From the NCBI GenBank assembly GCA_013178185.1, contig JABLXC010000008.1, positions 1 to 64,000 of the forward strand: a DNA stretch of 64,000 nt, read 5' to 3'. Origin of the DNA: Anaerolineae bacterium. Its GTDB lineage: Bacteria; Chloroflexota; Anaerolineae; Anaerolineales; Anaerolineaceae. The notes below the pieces were generated by a model. The model saw only the letters and a program-made list of their open reading frames with translations, had not been told where the DNA came from and ran no database searches. Both the position numbers and the translations under genes were made by a program. Shown here one piece after another: positions 1 to 8,900 of this stretch (its first letter is position 1; each line of letters starts with the position of its first letter).

Positions 1-120
1 CCATAAGCCTGCACCCAACCATCCCTGGCGTTCACCCATATCTACTCGTAACCCTACTAAAGCTGCTCCCTGAAAGGGGACATTCTAACTTTGGCAGTTT
101 GGGTGACATTTTAACTTTGG
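1..120 (+). mobile_element. Right end of an insertion sequence (partial)
   Basis: The first 120 bases do not fit the interrupted trmFO that follows. Frame 2 of the plus strand (bases 2-76) reads as a short basic, proline-rich tail containing HKPAPNHPWR and then stops at TGA. I recall HPWR-type tails from the C-termini of some transposases, but this is recognition, not a search. The tail is followed by two direct copies of a 16-base motif, a layout common at the ends of IS21-like elements. The inner boundary lies at about 110-120, where the trmFO reading frame loses family similarity. The rest of the element lies outside the window, so its family is unresolved. Confidence 0.5.
79..120 (+). repeat. 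Two direct repeats at an IS terminus
   Basis: GACATTCTAACTTTGG at 79-94 and GACATTTTAACTTTGG at 105-120 differ at one base and start 26 bases apart. Multiple short repeats next to the tip are typical of transposase-binding sites in IS21-type ends. The second copy abuts the last recognisable trmFO codons. Confidence 0.65.
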
Positions 121-968
121 GCTAACAGATTATCCTGTCTGAGTTGGAGGACGGCAAATGGCCTCTTTCCGGTATGGGGATCAACCAATCCAATTGGCCG
201 CATAGGGCCAAAAGCGAGAGTATCCTGCCCTCTTTGGGCGAGGATTTCAACAGGCAGGCAGCCTTCAAAGAATTGTGAAGCCCCTGCTCTGACTCCTGAT
301 TGAATGGGCTTTTCGAAACTTTTTAATTCGATGCACTGGGCGCTCTTAAGTTCCTGGATAAAGTTGTAGTATTGTTCTTTGGTAAAAGGACAATTAATAT
401 AATCGCCAGTGTTTGAAGCGTCGCCAGTAAAACGCGAACTTCTGAAGGCAATTTCAAAATTAATTGAATCGGCTGAAATCATTGGGGCTATGGCATCGTA
501 GAAGAATAGTAGTTCTTCGCCCGCAAAAGAAACAAGGCTTTTTGTTAATGAAGTTGAAGTCAACGGTCCAGATGTTACAATGCAGGGCTGATCGGGTAAA
601 GAAGTAACTTCTTGCCGGACGATTTTGATGAGAGGGTGTTCGGATAATCTTTGGGTGACAAGAGCCGAAAAAGTTGATCGATCCACGGCCAGAGCTGTCC
701 CTGCGGGTACGGCAGAAACTTCGGCGCACTCAAGCAACAAAGATGCGAGGAGTCTTGTTTCTTGTTTTAGCAAACCTGCAGCGCGGTCTGGCATATTTGA
801 ACCAAATGAATTAGAGCACACCAGTTCTGCCAGGTTTCCTGTTTGGTGCGCGCCGGTTTGTTTTTCGGGGCGCATCTCGTATAAGTAAACTTTGATACCC
901 AATTTAGCAGCTTGCCAGGCTGCTTCACATCCTGCCAATCCACCGCCAATGATAATTATTTCTCCCAT
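111..968 (-). pseudogene. trmFO: tRNA (uracil-54-C5)-methyltransferase TrmFO, C-terminally truncated
   Basis: TrmFO is the folate- and FAD-dependent enzyme that makes m5U54 in the T-loop of tRNA. The start is taken at ATG 968, giving MGEIIIIGGGLAGCEAAWQ, a Rossmann FAD-binding motif at the very N-terminus as in the family. The longer open frame up to 1067 has no family similarity there. The CSNSFGS motif and the later VDPHTGKRPFAVLQLRQDN stretch are clear. Family members run to about 430-450 residues, but this frame stops after about 285, just after LRQDNLLA, where the sequence becomes the IS-like end with its direct repeats. The missing part would include the substrate-binding C-terminal third, so the gene is probably inactive. 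It could also be intact on the far side of an insertion that continues outside the window. Confidence 0.85.
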
Positions 969-1035
969 AAAAGTTTTTCCTTGTCTGTGGATTTTAATTT
1001 TACCATCGCAAAGAAAAATTCCCCTGGTATAAAAC

Positions 1036-1064
1036 TTGCAACGATCCCTATATGCCACTATACT
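1036..1064 (+). promoter_or_regulatory. Sigma-70-type promoter for the rpoN locus
   Basis: TTGCAA at 1036-1041 and TATACT at 1059-1064 are separated by 17 bases, about 20 bases upstream of the rpoN start. The GGTAGG Shine-Dalgarno at about 1071 sits between the promoter and ATG 1084. Confidence 0.5.
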
Positions 1065-1083
1065 CAACCAGGTAGGGATGCTT

Positions 1084-2419
1084 ATGTTTCAACTTCCGTT
1101 CCACACAATTCGACCGGCAACCACCGCGCATCTTGCTCAGACAATGACGATGCTCAGCTTGACTGCCGAGGAGCTTAGGCAGCAAATTGAGTCGGAACTG
1201 GCGGCAAACCCAGCCCTGGAATTGATCAATGAAAGACGCTGTCCAACCTGCCATCGGTTGCTCCCTAAGCAGGGTTTGTGTCCAATTTGCAGCCAGCCCT
1301 TTTTGATTCAAGCGAGCCGGTCGTATTTATTTCCCCGCGAGAAGACTTTTATCCGGGCAGTATTTCGCCCCAATCTGAGGACTTGCCGGTGGATAATTTC
1401 TCAATCGCAACCGAGGATCTCCCTACTTATGTTCTCAGGCAGATTGCTTCAGAACTTGATGCATCGAACCGGAAAATAGCAGCCTTCTTGCTTACACATC
1501 TGGACGAGGATGGGTTGTTGACGATCTCTTTGCTTGAAGTGGCCAGGTATTACCACGTCCCTTTGGGTGATGTTGAGAGAGTGCAGCGAATCATCCAGAG
1601 AGCGGACCCAGTTGGTGTGGGTTCTAGCTCGCCGAAAGACGCTTTGTTGTCACAACTAGACATCCTTTCTGAAACGCGTTTGATTCCGCCTCATGCGAGG
1701 GAATTAATCCAATCTGGAATGGATTTACTGTCCCGCCATCAGCTATCTGAACTTGCCCGCCGGATGAAAGTTCCTCTCCGCCAGGTGCAGCAAGCGTATC
1801 GCTTTATAAGTGAAAACCTTAATCCATTTCCAGGGCGAGCAAATTGGGGAGATGTGCGCCAACCTGCCAATAGCCGGTTGGATGTTTTCCATCGACCAGA
1901 TGTTATTATCAGTTACCTTGAAGGGGATGTGGAAAAACCGCTGATTGTGGAAATCATCCTTCCGTTGAATGGAACGCTTAGAGTGAACCCCGTATTTAAA
2001 AAAGCGATCCATGAAGCGCCGGAAGAAAATAAGGATAGCTGGAAAAGTGATTTGGAACGTGCGTCATTATTTGTGAAGTGCCTGCAACAGAGAAACCATA
2101 CCATGCAACGATTAATCCATCGTCTGGTTGTTTTGCAGAGTTGGAGGTGCACGAATCGACCATTTCGCGAGCTGTGGCGAATAAGACGGTACAATTGCCA
2201 AACAAGCGGATCATTCCACTTTCATCTTTTTTTGATCGAAGTCTAAACGTCCGTACGGTTTTGTGCAACTTGATTTCTCAAGAACAGCGACCTTTGAGCG
2301 ACTCTGAACTGGTTGATCTGTTAGAGGAATATGGATATAAAGTGGCGCGCAGGACGGTTGCAAAATATCGGGCGATGGAAGGGATTCTCCCGGCTCATTT
2401 ACGTCAGGCAAGTAGTTAA
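1084..2419 (+). pseudogene. rpoN: RNA polymerase sigma-54 factor, disrupted
   Basis: All parts of sigma-54 are recognisable but lie in three frames. Region I begins MFQLPFHTIRPATTAHLAQ (ATG 1084) with Q/L-rich helices. A CPTCHRLLPKQGLCPICSQP cysteine knuckle follows, an insert not found in classical RpoN. At the CCCTTTTT run (1297-1304) the frame moves by -1, consistent with loss of one T. The core-binding domain then continues to HRLVVLQ near 2136. There the frame shifts again and resumes directly at ELEVHESTISRAVANK. In E. coli RpoN about 22 residues lie between these points, so about 65 bases are missing. The HTH end and the RpoN box (ARRTVAKYR) remain, ending at 2419. The first lesion could be a sequencing error, but the second is a real deletion or an assembly collapse. 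The genes downstream depend on sigma-54, so a second rpoN elsewhere would be needed. Confidence 0.85.
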
Positions 2420-2425
2420 GGTTCT

Positions 2426-4402
2426 ATGGCGAGTTCAACCCAAATCAAGAAGACTTTCGCATGGACAGGCAAGAATCCGGCTGATCTGGTAAACGCGGAG
2501 GTTTTGCTTAACTTGCTTCCTGGCCCTGCCATCATTATTGATAAAACTAAAGGAATCATTCTGCTCGCGAACTCCACTTTCGTCCGTCTCGTTGGTTATT
2601 CAGAGGAGGAAATATACACCTACCCTCTCGATCAGTTTGTCTTGGGATTTCAAACCGATTTACTTCAAACAGGGGAGAATTTTTCTGGGGTAATCAAAAG
2701 GCGAAATCGCACCTCCTTATCTGTATCCTTTAAAATCCAGGCGTTGGATCAAGAAGAGACAAAGCTCGCAGTGATCTTTAAGAACCCTGAGAGTGATCTG
2801 GAGGTTAAAAGCGTCAATCCAGTTCATGAACAAATGTTGGAAAGTTTGCTTGATTTGATTTCATGTTCTGATTCCGAGGAGCTGGATAGCTCGATCGAGG
2901 CAACCCTGGAAGTGTTTTCGGCAATCGTTGGGACAAATCTTATGTGCCTTTACCAAGCTAACAGCGACTCTCCAGGTTTGAGAAAAGTAATTACCTGCGA
3001 GCCGATTGCGATTTTTCCTGATGAAATACCATCAACGGATCTAATTCGCCTGAGTGGGGCATCCATGTGGATCCCGGGCGCTCCTGTTCAAACTGAGATT
3101 CATCGCGCGGGGCGCATCTCCGATCTTAAGTATGTGGCTTCAATTCCACTTGGCCAGGGCGGAGCTTTATCTGGACTGCTTGTCTTGGGTGGAGCAGGAA
3201 GAATGCCGCCGGCCAATCTGAGTTCCTTGTTGCAATTTCTGAGTAGCCTGATTTCAACGAAGACACAACATTTTATTTTGGATGAGAATTTGCGGGATCA
3301 GATTTTTGAACTCGAGAATCAAAACAACGTTCTCACCGAACTGTTCAATGTTGCTCAGGAAGGGATCATTATTCTAAGTTCTAACTTGGCAATTGCGCGG
3401 ATGAATTCTGCTGCGGAATTTATGCTAGGATATGCGGAGACCGAAGTACAGGGTCAGCTCGTTGAAAACATTTTAATCGGCCCGGACGGATTGATTCGCG
3501 CTTTAGAGAAAGTACATGAAGGAATCCCATTTCACAATCTCGGTACAGTTCATATTCATCGGCGGAGCGGTCAAAGTTTTCCTGCCAATTTGCAGGTTAT
3601 TCCAGTGATGAAAGATGGGGAATTATTTTCAGTTCTTATTTTCATCTCGGATGTCAGCCAAAATGAGCAGATCAAGGTGCGGACGCAGCAACTTGAGCAT
3701 CGCGCAGTGCTAGGAGAATTTACTGCGGTATTTGCTCATGAGGTCAGAAATCCCATCAATAATATTTCTACGGGGTTGCAACTCTTGAGCACCCTGATAA
3801 GATCGGATGATCCTAATCAGGATATTATTAATCGCATGCTGGGCGACTGCAATCGGTTGAATCAATTGATGGAATCCGTTTTGTCCTTCTCACGACCTCT
3901 TGAGACCAGGTTTGAACCGGTTGATATTTCGCTCTTATTGCAGCGTATTTTAGACCGTTGGCGTCCGCGACTTGCCAAAGTGAATGTGGAACTTTTCTTC
4001 CAACCGGTCAATAATCTCCCAAAAATATTGGGAGATATTCGATCTCTTGAACAAGTATTCACAAATCTGATCAGCAATGCGGTTGAAGCAATGAGTAAGA
4101 GCGGTGGAACGTTAGCTATCCGACTTAACAAGTATGATCAGATCCCAAACACCCCTCAGATTGAAGTCAGTATAACGGACAGTGGCCCAGGGATACCGGA
4201 TGAGATCAAAGGCCGATTATTTGAGCCATTTGTCTCGAATAATCCGCGTGGAACAGGGCTTGGACTGGCAATTACCAAACGGATTGTAACCGCACATCGT
4301 GGCAACATCAGTGTAGATACATTTCCTGGCGGCACGGTATTTCGTGTTTACCTGTCGACAGTAAACGGAGAAGTAGATGAGCATAACAATATTGATCGTT
4401 GA
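2426..4402 (+). CDS. PAS-domain sensor histidine kinase, NtrB-like
   Basis: This 658-residue kinase has no evident transmembrane segment and is probably cytoplasmic. A PAS domain covers about residues 20-110, a GAF-like region about 140-280, and a second PAS domain about 310-420. The dimerisation/phosphoacceptor motif is VFAHEVRNPINN with His438. The ATPase domain follows with an N-box (FTNLISNAVEAM), a G1 box (DSGPGIP) and a G2 box (GTGLGLAITKRIV). The gene starts 6 bases after the rpoN remnant and its end overlaps the downstream response regulator by 26 bases, so the two should be translationally coupled. The overlap with an AAA+ activator makes it the obvious phosphodonor. What it senses is unknown; the GAF/PAS layout suggests an internal ligand or redox cue. 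Confidence 0.88.
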   Translation: MASSTQIKKTFAWTGKNPADLVNAEVLLNLLPGPAIIIDKTKGIILLANSTFVRLVGYSEEEIYTYPLDQFVLGFQTDLLQTGENFSGVIKRRNRTSLSVSFKIQALDQEETKLAVIFKNPESDLEVKSVNPVHEQMLESLLDLISCSDSEELDSSIEATLEVFSAIVGTNLMCLYQANSDSPGLRKVITCEPIAIFPDEIPSTDLIRLSGASMWIPGAPVQTEIHRAGRISDLKYVASIPLGQGGALSGLLVLGGAGRMPPANLSSLLQFLSSLISTKTQHFILDENLRDQIFELENQNNVLTELFNVAQEGIIILSSNLAIARMNSAAEFMLGYAETEVQGQLVENILIGPDGLIRALEKVHEGIPFHNLGTVHIHRRSGQSFPANLQVIPVMKDGELFSVLIFISDVSQNEQIKVRTQQLEHRAVLGEFTAVFAHEVRNPINNISTGLQLLSTLIRSDDPNQDIINRMLGDCNRLNQLMESVLSFSRPLETRFEPVDISLLLQRILDRWRPRLAKVNVELFFQPVNNLPKILGDIRSLEQVFTNLISNAVEAMSKSGGTLAIRLNKYDQIPNTPQIEVSITDSGPGIPDEIKGRLFEPFVSNNPRGTGLGLAITKRIVTAHRGNISVDTFPGGTVFRVYLSTVNGEVDEHNNIDR

Positions 4403-5549
4403 TGATGAGGATCATGCGCGGCAGAATATTGGAGCGTTCTTAATGGCTCGAGGGTATGAAGTGATCGGTGTATCTACTCTTGCTGACGCTCGGAAATGCC
4501 TGGAGAAAGGAGATGGCGATGTCGTCTTGCTGGACGTTCAATTGCCGGATGGATATGGTCCAAACCTTCTTCTTGAGACGGCACATCAACCCTTCAGACC
4601 CCCGATTATCCTTATCACAGCCTACGGCGACATCGATATGGCCGTAGATGCCATGAAAAATGGGGCGCATGATTTTCTAACAAAGCCATTTGAACTTACT
4701 CGAATAGAACAGTCAATTCAGCGAGCCTGTGAGATCGTTTTGATGCGGCGAGAATTGGATCATCTGAGAAGCTCGCAACACCAGCACGCTTCTTTTGTCG
4801 TTGGAAAGAGCTCAACAATGCAAACTGTGTTGGCGCAAGCTCAAAGAGCCGCGGCGACTTCTGTCTCTGTCTTGATTACAGGAGAAACCGGAACGGGCAA
4901 GGAGGTGTTGGCGCAGTTTATTCATAAAAATGGCCCTCGTGCTAATAAGCCCTTCATTGCCATCAATTGCGCTGCTATCCAGAATACCATGCTTGAATCA
5001 GAATTGTTTGGTTATGAAGCTGGCGCTTTCACCGGCGCTGAGCGCCGGAAACATGGTCTTATGGAGGTTGCCGATGGCGGGGTTCTTTTTTTGGATGAGA
5101 TTGCTTCCATGCCTATGGATATCCAGGCGAAGCTGCTGCGCGCGATCGAAGAAAGGGCTTTCCGCAGAGTGGGGGGGACTAACCTTGTCAAAGTAGATGT
5201 CCAGATTCTGGCAGCATCAAATCGGAATCTGATGACAATGATCCAGAATGGGCAATTCCGTGAGGATTTATATTATCGCCTGAAAGTAGTTGATCTACAC
5301 ATCCCATCTCTTCGAGACAGGAAAGTTGATATTCCTGAGTTGGTTGGTTTTTTTATCCGCCAGAACAACCCACGGCTTGGGATGAATGTAACCAACATTA
5401 CCCCACGGGCATTGCAGGTTTTAATTTCTTATAATTGGCCGGGAAATATTCGTGAACTGAGCAACGCGATCGAAAGGGCAATGTTGTTTTGCGATGGGGG
5501 CACGATTGATTTAGAACATTTGCCTATCGATGTTGTGAAAAGCACATAA
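4377..5549 (+). CDS. NtrC-family sigma-54 activator lacking a DNA-binding domain
   Basis: This 390-residue response regulator has a receiver domain (residues about 4-115, phosphoacceptor Asp53 in LLDVQLPDG). It is followed by an AAA+ domain with Walker A GETGTGKE, the sigma-54 contact loop GAFTGA, and Walker B VLFLDEIA. The protein ends right after the sensor-II region (WPGNIRELSNAIERAM) with a short tail, LEHLPIDVVKST. The usual 50-70-residue Fis-type helix-turn-helix is absent. No remnant of it follows, because a -24/-12 promoter begins 9 bases after the stop. Activators of this shape are known (FlgR of Helicobacter, CtcC of Chlamydia) and act from solution on few promoters. It overlaps the upstream kinase and most likely drives the adjacent TPR-protease operon. 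Confidence 0.9.
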   Translation: MSITILIVDDEDHARQNIGAFLMARGYEVIGVSTLADARKCLEKGDGDVVLLDVQLPDGYGPNLLLETAHQPFRPPIILITAYGDIDMAVDAMKNGAHDFLTKPFELTRIEQSIQRACEIVLMRRELDHLRSSQHQHASFVVGKSSTMQTVLAQAQRAAATSVSVLITGETGTGKEVLAQFIHKNGPRANKPFIAINCAAIQNTMLESELFGYEAGAFTGAERRKHGLMEVADGGVLFLDEIASMPMDIQAKLLRAIEERAFRRVGGTNLVKVDVQILAASNRNLMTMIQNGQFREDLYYRLKVVDLHIPSLRDRKVDIPELVGFFIRQNNPRLGMNVTNITPRALQVLISYNWPGNIRELSNAIERAMLFCDGGTIDLEHLPIDVVKST

Positions 5550-5557
5550 AAATGTAT

Positions 5558-5575
5558 CTGGCATAAATCTTGCAT
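5558..5575 (+). promoter_or_regulatory. Sigma-54 (-24/-12) promoter
   Basis: CTGGCATAAATCTTGCAT matches the TGGCAYR-N4-TTGCWT consensus. The GG at 5560-5561 and the GC at 5572-5573 are separated by exactly 10 bases, the invariant spacing of sigma-54 promoters. Transcription would begin near 5585, just ahead of the strong GGAGG at 5601 and ATG 5611. It lies directly downstream of the GAFTGA activator gene. Confidence 0.85.
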
Positions 5576-5610
5576 CCTGACTTTCTGAGAATAATTTTTA
5601 GGAGGCCGGG

Positions 5611-5934
5611 ATGTTTCCAGTATCGATCCACGAATTCATTATGACAATGGCTGCCTGTCTTTTTTTGATGGGCATGCTGTGCGCAGGAACGGGGGTTTTT
5701 ATTCTTGTTTCAAGAGCTTTTAGCAAAGATCTGAAAGTGATCGCCCAGCAGACAACACGGTTGGCGCAAAAAGGTATAGCAGATGACGTTTCTGGTTTGG
5801 TGGGAAATGCCTCAGCATTGGTGGGCGCATTGAGCGATCTTGTAAAGACCATATCTGGGGTCGGTGTTTTTCTTATATTGGCAGGATTTTTGTTTGTTTG
5901 CGCTGCTTATTACCTCGTCATCCAGGTTGGTTAA
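5611..5934 (+). CDS. Small two-helix membrane protein of the TPR-protease operon
   Basis: I do not recognise the family. The 107-residue product has a hydrophobic helix at about 12-35 (AACLFLMGMLCAGTGVFILV) and another at about 82-105 (VGVFLILAGFLFVCAAYYLV). They are joined by a roughly 45-residue amphipathic stretch (VIAQQTTRLAQKGIADDVSG onward) that could form a coiled helix. A strong ribosome site (AGGAGG) lies 9 bases before the ATG. It is the first gene after the -24/-12 promoter and is followed at 49 bases by the giant TPR gene. A role as membrane anchor or membrane target of the TPR/protease pair is inference from position only. Confidence 0.75.
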   Translation: MFPVSIHEFIMTMAACLFLMGMLCAGTGVFILVSRAFSKDLKVIAQQTTRLAQKGIADDVSGLVGNASALVGALSDLVKTISGVGVFLILAGFLFVCAAYYLVIQVG

Positions 5935-5982
5935 TGTTGTCGGCGAATACGATGGCACAGGGTAGTTTTCAGGGGTGGCATT

Positions 5983-8900
5983 ATGCAATCTGTTGATTTT
6001 ATTTATGAGATTCAGAAAAGATTTACTCCTGAAGATGTTAAGGCTCTGGCTTACAGCCTTCGGCATGATCCCCTGATTTGGGAGGAGATTCATAACGCCG
6101 ATCTATGGGACAGACTGGAAAGCCAGAACGCAATGCGGTTATCGGATTTCAGACCCGGCTGTCTCGCATTACGTGCGCTGGATATTGGGATGACCGTTGA
6201 ACAGCTCTCGAAGTTGCCTCTCGTTACACTACCCAAAAATACACGCTTAAAAGCAATCGAAATGTTTGAAAGGACTATCCAGACTACATATGTTCCCCGT
6301 TCTCTTGCTGAAGCAGGTCTTTTGGCCTTGGCATTAAGAGAGCGACGCAGAGTCGTTCATACCTGGGAGGGGTTACAGGATGAATTAAAGCAACCGGATG
6401 GACAATCGCTCCAGTTAAGTGTGTGGGGAACTCCTTTTGCCTGTTTGTTCAGCATTGTTCCAGATGGAGTGGAATTGCTGCAAAGCCTTGTTAATAACCC
6501 GGAAAATTCTTCCAATTTTGCAGTGGCCGCACATGTGTTGCTGGTCAATCCATTTTCCAACGCTGAACGAATCGAATTATTCAAGAAAATCTTATTGGGT
6601 ATCCCCATGAAATCCCGAATTGAGTGGCTGAGGCAGCTTTGTCTAAACGGGGAAAGGAATCTTGTACAACAGATCGCAACTGGATTGTTAGCGGAAGATG
6701 AGAAACATACGGGAGACCAGCCAGCGGGTACTAAAGCGCGCTATTCCATCGAAGAAATCAGCGCGCAAATGACTCAATTGGAAAATCGGGCTCGTTTGCA
6801 TCAATATGCCGATCAACCCGAGTCTTTTTTCCAAGTTATGGAAGCGTTGCGTCACAACCTGAACTTTCTTGAAGGCTTATTAGACCTGAGAGTTCTAGAG
6901 ATGAGAGCCTGGAAGGGGGAATATGAGCTTGCGTGTCGGGAAGCGGATCGACTTAAGGCAAATTCCCTATCCCATAGAATTTCTTATGAAATGTCTTTTT
7001 TGCTGGGAGAAGCCCCAGATGTGGACGAAGAGTGCAATGAGAATTTAGGGGACAAGATTGACGTTTTGAGAAAGCTGGCGCGAATCAAGGAACAGGTACG
7101 CACGGGGTGTACCGAGAAAGAGCGGGTGCAAATCAAAGCTGATCTCGAAAAGATTATGGATGTCTTCGAGAAAGTGGATTTCAACACATCTCTGAGGTTT
7201 TTTTCGGATTGGGACGCCGCCGGAATTGTAGACTCTCTGATTACGCTAAACTTGTTTTCTGAAGCGACTCGGTTAGGCGAAATGCTCCACGAAAAACGAC
7301 CGGTCGATCTCAGCCTGATTGGTGTACTCTCGAAAGCCTATGAGAAGCAGGATAATATTGACAAGGCAATTCAATTTGCCAGATTTGGGATTGCCTTAAA
7401 TCCCGATGTATCTGACCAGCACCGCAGGTTAGCCCAATTATGGGATCTAAAAAAAGATTACCTGTACGCTTTTGATGAGTGGAGCCGGGTGGTCCAGTTG
7501 GGCGATATGCCAACAGTAACAGATTTGTTAAGTTTGGGGCAGGCAGCGGCCAGGACAAACCAGCCTCATCATGTCGTTGACGCTTGCGAAAAAGTTTTGA
7601 AGATTGACCATGAAAATGTGAAAGCGTGCTTGCTCATGGCTCGGGCGCTTATGGATCTTGGCCGTCCAGCTGAAGCAATTCCATACCTGGAAAAAAAGTC
7701 TCTTGTGCTAGAAGATGAACCAGAGGGATGGCTTCTCTTGTCTGAGGCTTATTGCCAGGAAGGGAACCACGAAAAAGGAAAAGAAGTTTTGCGACTAGCC
7801 GTTTCAGCAGTACCAGAGTCGGCTGAGGTCAATCACGCCTTTGCCAATGCTCTTATTCGTGATGGGAAACCTGAAGAGTCGCTACCTTATCTCATAAAGG
7901 CAAATCAGCTTTCACCCGAATCGGATCAGATCCTTTTAAATCTGGGAGAGACGCTGCGAAAGGTTGGGAAGCACGACGAAGCGCTTTCGCTTTTTGCCAG
8001 CGCAAGCCAGAAATGGCCTGGCCACGCTGAGATTGGCTACCAATATGTCGAGACTCTGATTACGCTTGGGCGAGACCAGGAAGCGCTTCCTATTCTGGAA
8101 GCGGTGATTGGACAAGGCAGTGGGTCTTTTGAGAAGCTTATGTTGTATGTCGATTTATTGTTGGGTCGTCGCCGCACGGTCATTTCAGCAAACGAAATCC
8201 CTGAAGAACAAATTTCTAAGGCATTGCATGGAATTGATCTGGCTTTAAAGATCAACCCTGATCACATCAAAGCAAAACTGATCCGGGCTGAGCTTCTTGG
8301 CGTTTCGGGGCGGGAGAGCGAAGCAGTTGAGATTTATGAATCTATCGCGCTTGAAAAAATTTTAGAAGAGAAGGATCAGGATTTAGAGAGCCGTTATTTC
8401 GGCGGTTATGGGGCAGCAGCCTTGAAGCTTGGTCAATTTGATACAGCTATCTACGCGTTAGAGAAAGCCCTTGAAACCGGGCTGAGCCAGCAGTATCTAA
8501 TGCATTGTTTGGCCGAGGCTTATCTTGCAAACAATATGGTGAAAGAGGCTATGCGGATTGCCGGACAGGCATTGGAAAAATATCCTGATCATCTTGACAA
8601 TATCAACTGGTTTGTTGAAAAAGCAACTTTGATGGAGGAATATCAGGCTGCTATTGCGGCGCTGAAACGCTCAACTGAATTGTCACCTGAAAACCCAAAG
8701 ATATGGATGAGGCTGGCCGAATTCCACAGTGAGCGAGGCGAGAAAACTGAGGCAAAGGAAGCACTGGATCGTTTGTTAGCGATTCAAGGAATTGGGAGCG
8801 AAGACCTTAGAAAAGCCGCCCGATTGTTTTATTTGCTAGATGAGACAATCCTGGCGCTATCTTGTTTGGAGAAGGCTCTGCAAAACGGGGAGGAAACGGC

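Noticed and set aside
460-949. Open frames on both strands inside trmFO
   Set aside because: Shadow frames of a well-recognised protein; no family features.
1290-1310. Programmed -1 frameshift in rpoN at the CCCTTTTT run
   Set aside because: The in-frame codons CCC TTT TTG do not give a good X-XXY-YYZ slippery heptamer, and a second, unrelated lesion (a deletion near 2136) exists. Decay or sequence error is simpler.
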